Source of the DNA: JBFLVQ01 sp040758525
Lineage (GTDB): Bacteria; Acidobacteriota; Blastocatellia; Chloracidobacteriales; JADJPF01
Direction of reading: 5' to 3'
Length of the DNA stretch: 22,818 nucleotides
NCBI GenBank assembly: GCA_040758525.1
Contig: JBFLVQ010000072.1
Location: 1 to 22,818 of the forward strand
Numbering within the stretch: the stretch's first letter is position 1; every line of letters begins with the position of its first letter. The notes under the pieces were generated by a model, which made no database searches, was not told the origin of the DNA, and worked only from the letters and a program-made list of their open reading frames with translations. This document shows positions 9,390-16,489 of the stretch, one piece after another. The position numbers and the translations under genes are program-made.

Positions 9390-10439
9390 TTAATGTGTCA
9401 ATAGTTTATTACCCACAGAAGGCTGTGATTTATCTGTCTTGGCGCTGTCATAACTCTTCTTGTAGCGTAACACTGCCTGTGGAAAATTGCGTAGCTTGAC
9501 TTCAATCTTACGACGCTCGCTGGTCGGCGCCGCATTGGTAGGATAATAACCTATGCTGTAGATATGTCGTAACTCATCTGCAATATTCTTCATAGGTCCG
9601 ACAAGATTGGCTACAGAAGACGCCGATAGCAATGTACCCCCCGTTCTGTTGATTAGATCCTGTATAAAATCATAATTGTAAGAATAGGGATATTGAGCTT
9701 TACCTTTCTGTAACAGCGCTTGGCCACCATGTAGTGGCGGCAGCGCTGACGACGTATTACGAACCGGATAGCGTACCACATAAACCAGTGCGCCTGATTC
9801 CAGTACTTCGTCAATCACATAACTAGCATGCATATAGCTGCCACGATCATCGCCATCTGTAAGCACTATCAAAGCCTTTCTACCTTTGATCCGTTTTAAC
9901 TTATCGCGAGCAGCCTTCAGTACAGCATCATAAAGGCGAGTACCACCACCCAACTCTAGCGACTGTATTGCTTCTTCTAATTCCTCTTTATCTGAAGTAA
10001 ATCGACTCAGCACGGTGATATCGGTAGCAAAAGAGATCATCATAACCCGCTCTTTTTCACGTATTGCGGCAACAAAACTCCTTGCCGCCCTTTGTATAGA
10101 AGTCAGATGGGTTCTGGCACTATTACTTACATCAAGCAGTAGCACAACATAAAAAGGTACAGTCTCGGCAGAAAAGAACGCTATCTCCTGCTGAGCACCG
10201 TCTTCATAAATGAGAAAATCTTCAGCTCGCAGATTAGCAATATATTTCCCCTGTTTATCGACCACGATTAAGGGAACATTGACCAGTGTGGCATCTATAT
10301 GGATTGTCTCTTCACTGCTCTGCTCACCCTGCGGGTGTGTTGGTCCACTGGATTGGGCGAGCGTAGTAAGAGCAGAACAGAGTAATACTAAACTCATGAT
10401 CATGCCAAGGAAAGCTTGCCCCTTACGCATCTGATCCAC
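9390..10439 (-). CDS. Secreted von Willebrand factor A domain protein, acidobacterial type
   Basis: 349 residues from a GTG start at 10437-10439. AGGAG at 10449-10453 sits nine bases before that GTG but eighteen before the next in-frame ATG (10428-10430), which favours GTG. Residues 1-29 form a signal peptide (Lys/Arg, hydrophobic run, LAQ). Residues about 45-90 are a short beta domain (VNVPLIVVDKQGKYIANL, then AEDFLIYEDGA) that precedes the VWA fold in this family. The metal-ion-dependent adhesion site looks complete: D103-V-S-N-S107, T167 in GGGTRLYDA, and D195 in LTDGDD. The layout matches the VWFA-related domain protein abundant in Acidobacteria. Such domains bind protein partners through a metal ion; the partner is unknown. 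It is likely periplasmic or secreted, and its 114-bp gap to the cytochrome gene leaves operon membership open. Confidence 0.88.
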   Translation of the reverse strand: MDQMRKGQAFLGMIMSLVLLCSALTTLAQSSGPTHPQGEQSSEETIHIDATLVNVPLIVVDKQGKYIANLRAEDFLIYEDGAQQEIAFFSAETVPFYVVLLLDVSNSARTHLTSIQRAARSFVAAIREKERVMMISFATDITVLSRFTSDKEELEEAIQSLELGGGTRLYDAVLKAARDKLKRIKGRKALIVLTDGDDRGSYMHASYVIDEVLESGALVYVVRYPVRNTSSALPPLHGGQALLQKGKAQYPYSYNYDFIQDLINRTGGTLLSASSVANLVGPMKNIADELRHIYSIGYYPTNAAPTSERRKIEVKLRNFPQAVLRYKKSYDSAKTDKSQPSVGNKLLTH

Positions 10440-10873
10440 CGCTAGAATCTCCTAGAAGATGATTTTTAAATATGAAAGTCTATTTTTGCTCAATGGCTAC
10501 TACATCCCGTGATAAATCGGTAGTAAAGCCGTGCCGATACCATTGTCAGTTTGTCTTGATACAGATGCTTATCTGGAAGTCCTCGTTGCTCCATATAGAA
10601 CTCTTAACGACCAGATAATGGCGTGCCTATCCATCATAATATTTATCGCCTATCAAGATTACTACCCAGGTAGGTAGCAATAACCTAGAAACCTATAAAA
10701 TATCTGTAAAACATAATCATACTATCCCACATTCGCAGGGCAGGCGAGGAAGTTCGGTTAGATCTTACCGATAGATTCGCAAAAAATCTCTCAAGTCCAT
10801 TGACTCCCTCCCGCATTTGCGAGATTATACCAATAATATAACATTATCATTGAATCTTACGTATAACCCTGCT
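10440..10873. other. Divergent intergenic region, 434 bp
   Basis: This spacer lies between the VWA gene (minus) and the helix-turn-helix gene (plus). It contains a near-perfect 16-bp palindrome at 10755-10770, a 12-bp inverted repeat CTACC-CA-GGTAG around 10662-10675, and two copies of ATTCGCA about 40 bases apart. TTGACT at 10800-10805 followed 17 bases later by GATTAT is a weak promoter candidate for the plus-strand gene. No convincing protein-coding frame lies here. Confidence 0.4.
10755..10770. promoter_or_regulatory. Operator-like palindrome upstream of the HTH gene
   Basis: CGGTTAGATCTTACCG is a 16-bp palindrome in which seven of eight base pairs match. It lies about 30 bp upstream of the candidate -35 (TTGACT) of the helix-turn-helix gene. 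Small Cro/CI-like regulators often bind such sites near their own promoter, so autoregulation is possible. This rests on position and symmetry only. Confidence 0.3.
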
Positions 10874-11101
10874 ATGAACTTACCAGTTAATATTGACTTT
10901 GCCGAACTTTGTCGAGAATTACGGGATAAGCTTAAACTAACCCAAAAAGAGATGGCGAAAAAGCTAGACGTGCCATTACGTACCTATGAGTCTTGGGAGC
11001 AGCGTGAGCGCGAGCCGACTGGTCGCAATGTTATTCGCATATTAGCGCTACGCGATGTAACTGCAACCAAGAAAAAACCGTCTACTAAACCTAAAAAATA
11101 G
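10874..11101 (+). CDS. Small XRE/Cro-CI-type helix-turn-helix protein
   Basis: 75 residues from the ATG at 10874-10876; a TTG 57 bases upstream in the same frame would add 19 residues that do not resemble the fold. Neither start has a good Shine-Dalgarno, so the start is uncertain and translation may be leaderless or weak. Residues about 9-60 match an HTH_3 domain: a first helix (ELCRELRDKLK), then LTQKEMAKKLDVPLRTYESWEQ for the helix-turn-helix and recognition helix, then a last helix. The C-terminal 15 residues are Lys/Thr/Pro-rich and probably disordered, possibly adding non-specific DNA contact. The form LxxTYxxWExxxREP resembles antitoxin-like and solitary regulators, but no toxin gene is adjacent. 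It converges on smc with a 47-bp gap. Confidence 0.75.
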   Translation: MNLPVNIDFAELCRELRDKLKLTQKEMAKKLDVPLRTYESWEQREREPTGRNVIRILALRDVTATKKKPSTKPKK

Positions 11102-11148
11102 TCTTTGCTCTCACAAGATTGGGTTAGGCTAGTGAGGAAAGGCTCTTT

Positions 11149-14100
11149 TTACTGTAGGCGTACCGAGATCAATTTGGAAACCCCAGCCTCTTCCATGGTG
11201 ATACCATAAAGCGAGGCAGCGGCTTCCATAGTGCGCTTACTATGTGTGATTACGAGGAACTGTGTCTGTTCACTCATCTGCCGGATCTTCTCAGTGAAAC
11301 GGCCGATATTGATATCATCCAGAGGCGCATCAACCTCGTCAAGCACACAGAATGGGCTAGGACGGAAGCGGAAGATTGCCAGGATAAGCGCAAGCGCGGT
11401 CATTGCCTTCTCTCCGCCTGATAGTAGTAGTACGCTCTGCAGACGCTTACCAGGTGGCTGAGCAATAATATCTATTCCACTCTCTAGCACATCTTCCTCA
11501 TTAATAAGCGCCATCTCGCCGCGTCCACCCCCAAATAGCTCCTGAAATACTACTGAGAAGTTGGCATTGATCTGCTCAAAAGCCTCACAGAAACGTGTGC
11601 GCGAACGCCGTTTGATTTCGCGTAATGCCTCTTCAGTTGCTGCAATCGATTCGAGTACATCTTTATATTGTTGTTGCAAGAATGTATAGCGCTCTTCGGT
11701 CTCTGCTAACTCCTCAAGCGCCATCATATTGACTGGGCCAAGTTCGTCGATTTTGGCACGTAGATCTTCCAATGTCTCCTTAATCTGATCGACTTCGAGA
11801 GTAGTTGCCAGGTTGTCTTCCTCATTCTCTTCCGCCAGCATCTCATCGGTTGGCGTCACTACTATAGTGGCAAGACTCTCTGCTAGTTCATTACGACAAG
11901 CCTGTTCCAAATGCTGCGCCTCTGTCTGTAGCCTAGCACTCTCAACCTCTGTGCGGGTACGTGTTTCATGGGCGGCAGCGATCTCAGTACGCAAGGTCTC
12001 TAGTTCAGCTTCTAGCCGAATGGCGCCTTCACGTGTGTTAGTCAGCTCATGTTCTGCGGTCAAGACCAAGGCACGAGCACGTGCTAACGCAGCATCTAGT
12101 TCTGTGATATCGGCTTCGGCCTGTGCCAGACTCTCAGTCAGTTCACGCTCACGGCCTTCGAATTGCAATAATTCAAACTGATCGCGCTCACTACGGCGTG
12201 CTAGTTGTGCTACCTCCTCCTCAAGTCGACGTAAGTCAGACATAGCAGCGCGACGACGCTCTAAGCGTGCTGCCATGTCGGCACGTAGCTGCGCTAATCC
12301 TTGCGCAGCTACCTCGACTTGCGATTTAAGCTCAGCTAACCTGGCACGCACCTGCTCTACACTCTGCTCTAATCTAGTACGACTCTGTTCGGCTCTTGTT
12401 AATTCATCTTGTACCTGTGTGAGTTTCTCCTCACATTGCAAGAAGTCTGTATCAGCCTGTGCGCGTTCTGCGGCAACTACACGCATATGCTGACGGGCAC
12501 GTTCTAGTTCACGCTCACTTTGGCTAACTTCAACACGTTTGCCTACCAACTGCTTCTCTTCATTGCGTAACTTGGTATCTAAACCAATCCGCTCAGTCTC
12601 TAACTCTGCTATGCCAGCACGACGAGTCTGTAGAATAGCGACAGCCTGTTCACGCTGTTCACCAAGTGTTACTAGCCGCGAAGTAAGATCTTTAATCTCG
12701 CGCTTGAGCTGTAAGACACTAACACCATTCTCTGTCGCCGTACCAGTAACCAGTAGTGAAGAGGCGCGTACTCGCTCACCTGCTAATGTAACTATCAGCG
12801 TGGTAGGCATAGCCGCAGAAAGTTGTAACGCGGTTGCTAGATCGACAGTCACACAAGCATTTGCTAACTCTGGTAATACACGTCGCACCAGTTGCGCCAT
12901 TTCAGGCTTTAGTCCCAGTAATTCAAGCAATGTGCTGGTAGTTTGATGATGGGAAGAATAGTCTTCAGAACCAGCGGCATCAGGTGAAGTGTCTGCATCA
13001 CCTACCGCTATCGAACCACAACCGTGCAATCCTGTTACTAAGAAAGCTGCGCCACCTGCTTGATGTGTATTGAGCCAGTTGGCCGCTGCCAATGTGTCAT
13101 CCAGTGTAGGCACAATAACAGCTTGTAACCATTCACCTAACACACGCTCGACCATTGTCTCATACTTAGGAGCAACATCTAGAAAATCAGCCAATGTGCC
13201 GAGTAGATGGAAATCGCGACGCGCATTTGCATCCGCTAACAACTGTTGTACCGACTCGCTAAAGAAGGCGCGTTGTTCATCCAACTCTACTAAAGAAGCC
13301 AGACGATCCTCAACACGTGCACACTCACGCACTAGATCGGCAAGCGTTGATTGCTCACTTTCAGCCTCGCGAGACTCAACTTCAAGCTGCTCCATAATCT
13401 CCCGCAATCGTGTGGCAAGGATATCAACCTGCTGCACATGCGTTGAGATCTCGGTCTGTATTCGCTGGTAATCCTGTTGACATTGGTTGTGTCGCTCTTC
13501 GGCACGCACGGCTTCATTGCCTAGGTTCTGCTGTTGAAGCATAACCTTTTTAAGGTTATCGGAGAGCTGTTGCTTAAGATGGCGCAACCTTTCAGTTTTG
13601 CCTACTTCGGCGAGTAGCTGTGTACGACTTGATTCCAATTCACGTTCTGCTGCCGCCTGCTGCTCAAGCTGAGCCCTATAGGAAGTCTCCTGTTGATTGA
13701 CGGCAATCTCGTCTTGAGAAAGCTCCTGATTAATTTTGTTAAGATCCTGACGGCGACGTGCGATCTCCTTATCAACTAGAGCAGCCCGTTCGGCAGTGAC
13801 CTGTAATTCACGATGAAAGTCGGCAATACGTGTAGCGATCTCTTGACGTTGTGCGCGCTGGTAACCAATACGGCTGCGTGTGCGATCGGTCTCAATCTCT
13901 AGACTGGTTGCTTGTGTACGCGCCTGCTCTAGTTGTGTCTCTTTCTCATAAACATGCTGCTGTGCCTCACGATATTGAGCCTCACGGGCAGTCAATGTAC
14001 CAGTCAGTGCCTGTTCACGAGCCCGCACTGCTGCTAACTCGTCTTCTACTTCACGCAATCTCTCTTCTATACGACGATATTCAATGGTAAAGAAAGAGCG

Positions 14101-15072
14101 CCAATACAAGCGCATACGTTCGCGCAAGCGGTGGTAACGACGTGCTTTTGCCGCCTGTCGTTTAAGTGCGCCAAGCTGACGATCGACCTCACTGATGATA
14201 TCGTTGAGACGAGCAAGATTTTGACGTGTTGCCTCTAGTTTCAATTCTGCTAGATGCTTTTTCGCCTTGAACTTGGTAATACCGGCAGCCTCTTCAATAA
14301 GACCACGTCGCTCTTGTGGTTTAGCAGAAAGGATCTGACCAATATGGCCTTGCTCAATGATTGCGTATTGTGCACCACCTAAGCCTGTGCCAGCAAAAAA
14401 GTCTTGTATGTCGCGTAACCGACAACTATGACCATTCATCAGATATTCGCTCTCACCAGAACGATAGAGCCGACGAGAGATAACTACTCGCTCGCCCGCA
14501 GCTATCGTAGGCAACTGCCGTTGGCCAGCAAATGCGCGTTGGAAGGCAATTTTGGGATTGGGCTTACTACGTCGTCCCCGGCGAGCCGTGGTCTCTTCAG
14601 ATGTTTCACGCGGTTCAGCTACTACATTAGCCGTAGCAGCTAAATTCACTTCTACTGTCTCGGCTGTCTCTGCTGGCACAACTGGCAGGGCTTCTACGGC
14701 TACGACCGGCTCTGTTTCAGCCGCTGCCGGTGCTGGCTCGGGTACGCCAGGCAGTTCACCATCAACTTCTATATCGTCTATGGCCGGCGTACGTGGTGAG
14801 ATATCTTCACATGCCACTAGTGTCAGTGCGACCTCGGCCAGGCCTAAAGGCTTACGTTCGCGTGTACCATTAAATATCACATCATCCATCTTACCACCGC
14901 GTAGGGAACGGGCCGATTGTTCCCCTAATACCCAAGCGATCGCGTCAAGAATATTGCTCTTGCCACAACCATTCGGTCCTACTACAGCAGTGATACCTTC
15001 GTGAAATATAATCTCAGTCGGCTCACAAAATGATTTAAAACCTCGTAATACCAATTTCTCTAGTCTTAGCAT
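11149..15072 (-). CDS. smc: Chromosome segregation ATPase SMC with an insert in the N-terminal head
   Basis: 1307 residues, against about 1190 for a usual bacterial SMC. The start is the ATG at 15070-15072, preceded by AGGTAGG. The N-terminal head carries Walker A GPNGCGKS at 32-39. After strand VALTLVA (81-87), about 100 residues rich in Pro, Ala, Glu, Val and Thr, ending in a basic RRGRRSKP patch, interrupt the head before VVISRRLYRSGESEYLMNG. The Q-loop region GGAQYAIIEQGHIGQIL follows at 232-248. Long coiled coils flank a hinge at about 605-775. The C-terminal head has the ABC signature LLSGGEKAM (S1218) and Walker B CVLDEVDAP (D1245, E1246). SMC dimers with ScpA/ScpB load on DNA and help organise and separate chromosomes; neither partner gene is in the window. 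It appears monocistronic, with its own promoter. Confidence 0.96.
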   Translation of the reverse strand: MLRLEKLVLRGFKSFCEPTEIIFHEGITAVVGPNGCGKSNILDAIAWVLGEQSARSLRGGKMDDVIFNGTRERKPLGLAEVALTLVACEDISPRTPAIDDIEVDGELPGVPEPAPAAAETEPVVAVEALPVVPAETAETVEVNLAATANVVAEPRETSEETTARRGRRSKPNPKIAFQRAFAGQRQLPTIAAGERVVISRRLYRSGESEYLMNGHSCRLRDIQDFFAGTGLGGAQYAIIEQGHIGQILSAKPQERRGLIEEAAGITKFKAKKHLAELKLEATRQNLARLNDIISEVDRQLGALKRQAAKARRYHRLRERMRLYWRSFFTIEYRRIEERLREVEDELAAVRAREQALTGTLTAREAQYREAQQHVYEKETQLEQARTQATSLEIETDRTRSRIGYQRAQRQEIATRIADFHRELQVTAERAALVDKEIARRRQDLNKINQELSQDEIAVNQQETSYRAQLEQQAAAERELESSRTQLLAEVGKTERLRHLKQQLSDNLKKVMLQQQNLGNEAVRAEERHNQCQQDYQRIQTEISTHVQQVDILATRLREIMEQLEVESREAESEQSTLADLVRECARVEDRLASLVELDEQRAFFSESVQQLLADANARRDFHLLGTLADFLDVAPKYETMVERVLGEWLQAVIVPTLDDTLAAANWLNTHQAGGAAFLVTGLHGCGSIAVGDADTSPDAAGSEDYSSHHQTTSTLLELLGLKPEMAQLVRRVLPELANACVTVDLATALQLSAAMPTTLIVTLAGERVRASSLLVTGTATENGVSVLQLKREIKDLTSRLVTLGEQREQAVAILQTRRAGIAELETERIGLDTKLRNEEKQLVGKRVEVSQSERELERARQHMRVVAAERAQADTDFLQCEEKLTQVQDELTRAEQSRTRLEQSVEQVRARLAELKSQVEVAAQGLAQLRADMAARLERRRAAMSDLRRLEEEVAQLARRSERDQFELLQFEGRERELTESLAQAEADITELDAALARARALVLTAEHELTNTREGAIRLEAELETLRTEIAAAHETRTRTEVESARLQTEAQHLEQACRNELAESLATIVVTPTDEMLAEENEEDNLATTLEVDQIKETLEDLRAKIDELGPVNMMALEELAETEERYTFLQQQYKDVLESIAATEEALREIKRRSRTRFCEAFEQINANFSVVFQELFGGGRGEMALINEEDVLESGIDIIAQPPGKRLQSVLLLSGGEKAMTALALILAIFRFRPSPFCVLDEVDAPLDDINIGRFTEKIRQMSEQTQFLVITHSKRTMEAAASLYGITMEEAGVSKLISVRLQ

Positions 15073-15136
15073 ACCTACCTGGAAATAGTTCTAGATTCGA
15101 TTGACCACTATGGGTTGGTTGGCCCATTTATCACCG

Positions 15137-15150
15137 TACACTATAGTGTA
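15137..15150. promoter_or_regulatory. Perfect 14-bp palindrome over the smc -10 box
   Basis: TACACTATAGTGTA is its own reverse complement. It contains the -10 hexamer of the smc promoter candidate, so a protein bound here would block RNA polymerase. An 8-bp palindrome TAGCGCTA abuts it at 15149-15156. The cognate regulator is unknown. Confidence 0.45.
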
Positions 15151-15169
15151 GCGCTAACCGCTTTGTCAA
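15140..15169 (-). promoter_or_regulatory. smc promoter (sigma-70 type)
   Basis: On the minus strand a consensus TTGACA (15169-15164) is followed by an 18-base spacer and TATAGT (15145-15140), five of six matches to the -10 consensus. Transcription would start near 15133, giving a leader of about 60 bases before the smc ATG. Confidence 0.6.
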
Positions 15170-15216
15170 AAGATTTGCCACCTCCGTCCCACTTCTAACA
15201 ATGGGATATAGCAAAT

Positions 15217-15262
15217 TTTCCATTTTGAAACAGATTAATGGAAACTGCTTTCCATTTTGAAA
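15217..15262. repeat. Paired 14-bp direct repeat with an internal inverted repeat
   Basis: TTTCCATTTTGAAA occurs at 15217-15230 and again at 15249-15262, a 32-bp period or about three helical turns, so both copies face the same side of the DNA. AATGGAAA at 15237-15244 is a perfect inverted partner of TTTCCATT at 15249-15256 with a 4-base loop. The array lies between the smc promoter and the export-gene promoter. It looks like a cooperative binding site, function unproven. Confidence 0.5.
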
Positions 15263-15387
15263 ATATTCTTTTCCAGGGTTTTTTCTACTATCTCTTATGT
15301 AGAGGATATAAAGTATTAAAATATAAAGAGTTAATTTGAAGCCCAAGAGCCCTGCAATCGTGGCCTAAAAATTGTATAAACTACGAA

Positions 15388-15417
15388 TTGACAATAGTTA
15401 AACTGATAAATTATGCT
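15388..15417 (+). promoter_or_regulatory. Promoter candidate for the polysaccharide export-kinase operon
   Basis: A consensus TTGACA at 15388-15393 and TATGCT at 15412-15417 (four of six matches) are separated by 18 bases. The implied leader is about 60 bases before the ATG at 15483. The -10 is weak, which suits an activated promoter, and the direct-repeat array lies about 125 bp upstream. Confidence 0.45.
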
Positions 15418-15472
15418 TACGATACCCTGGCTTAGCAGTAAGTTTAATAGTGATCGTAGTTTACGAGTTAGT

Positions 15473-15477
15473 GGGAG
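15473..15477 (+). promoter_or_regulatory. Shine-Dalgarno that fixes the export-protein start
   Basis: GGGAG lies five bases before the ATG at 15483. An in-frame GTG at 15450 lacks any such site and would put eleven polar residues in front of a normal signal peptide, so the ATG is preferred. Confidence 0.6.
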
Positions 15478-15482
15478 AGCAT

Positions 15483-16451
15483 ATGGAAAGCAAAAAATTG
15501 CTACTCGTATTGGCTGCGATATTGATATTGCCGCTAGTTGTGGCGGCGCAGCTACCATTATCGGGACCACCCTCGGCAACAGAATCGCAAAGGGCCGCCG
15601 ATAGTAATGGCTATCGTATAGGCAGCGGTGACCTGCTAGAGATACATATCTTTGGCGTAGACGAACTTAATAGCGAAGTAAGGGTAGACAGTGGTGGCTT
15701 TATCAGTCTGCCGCGTATTGATAGCCCGATCAATGTACAGTGTCTGACCGAGCTACAACTAGCACAACTACTCGAATCAAAATATAGCAAATACATACGC
15801 AACCCACATGTTGATGTATTAGTAAAAGAGTTTCAGAGCCAGCCAGTGGCAATAATTGGTGCTGTGAAACAGGCTGGTCGCTTCCAATTGCGGCGTAGTG
15901 TACGGCTATTAGAGCTGCTTACCTATGCTGGTGGTCCTAACGATTCCGCGGGTGCAATCATAAACATAGTTCATAACCAAGACCTGCCATCTTGCCTACC
16001 AGAAGCAGGCTCAAGACCACCTTTAGAGAGTGTACTACTGAAATCATTGCTGGAGGGTAAACCCGAGGCCAACTTCTATGTTCAGCCGGGAGATATTATT
16101 ACCGTTCCCAATGCCGATGTTATCTATGTTGCAGGCAATGTTATCAAGCCGGGGCCACAGCCTTTCCACGATCGTCTTACCGTTACCAAAGCAATCGCCT
16201 TAGCAGGTGGATTAAATACTAATTCAGCCAAAGAGAAGATTCGCATATTACGTCAAAACCAGGATAAAGACAGCGATATTAGTGTTGATCTACTCGCTAT
16301 TGAAAAGAAGAAAGCAGAAGATATTGAACTACAGGTCAACGATATAATAATCGTGCCAGATGCGCATAGTCCTGGTAAAGCATTCTTGCGTACTGTGGTA
16401 AGCGCATTGGGAATTGGTCTAGGATCTGCGCCACTCACCGTAATACGCTAA
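15483..16451 (+). CDS. Wza-like polysaccharide export protein (Poly_export and SLBB domains)
   Basis: 322 residues from the ATG at 15483. Residues 1-22 form a signal peptide (MESKK, hydrophobic run, VVAA). Residues about 42-115 are a polysaccharide export domain (YRIGSGDLLEIHIFG, ISLPRI, then LLESKYSKYIRNPHVDV). SLBB beta-grasp units follow at about 118-175 (VAIIGAVKQAGRFQL) and 215-285 (VIYVAGNVIKPGPQPF). The family forms the periplasmic and outer-membrane channel for capsule or exopolysaccharide. Unlike E. coli Wza there is no lipobox cysteine after the signal peptide. The C terminus ends in a short hydrophobic stretch (VVSALGIGLG) that could be the membrane helix. The co-polymerase/kinase gene follows after 38 bases, so the two form an operon. 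The sugar polymer is unknown. Confidence 0.9.
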   Translation: MESKKLLLVLAAILILPLVVAAQLPLSGPPSATESQRAADSNGYRIGSGDLLEIHIFGVDELNSEVRVDSGGFISLPRIDSPINVQCLTELQLAQLLESKYSKYIRNPHVDVLVKEFQSQPVAIIGAVKQAGRFQLRRSVRLLELLTYAGGPNDSAGAIINIVHNQDLPSCLPEAGSRPPLESVLLKSLLEGKPEANFYVQPGDIITVPNADVIYVAGNVIKPGPQPFHDRLTVTKAIALAGGLNTNSAKEKIRILRQNQDKDSDISVDLLAIEKKKAEDIELQVNDIIIVPDAHSPGKAFLRTVVSALGIGLGSAPLTVIR

Positions 16452-16479
16452 CCTAAGTTTCATTAATCAGAAGAAATTT

Positions 16480-16485
16480 GAGGGA
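16480..16485 (+). promoter_or_regulatory. Shine-Dalgarno that fixes the kinase start
   Basis: GAGGGA lies just before the ATG at 16490. A TTG at 16478 in the same frame overlaps this site and so cannot use it, which supports the ATG. Confidence 0.55.
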
Positions 16486-16489
16486 TTAC

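Noticed and set aside
11813..15004. Several plus-strand frames of 120-150 codons inside smc
   Set aside because: They lack ribosome sites and recognisable folds and are Ser/Arg/Ala-rich, as expected opposite a coiled-coil gene. They do show that long antisense frames can occur by chance here, so the ligase-kinase case rests on its leucine codon gap, not on openness alone.
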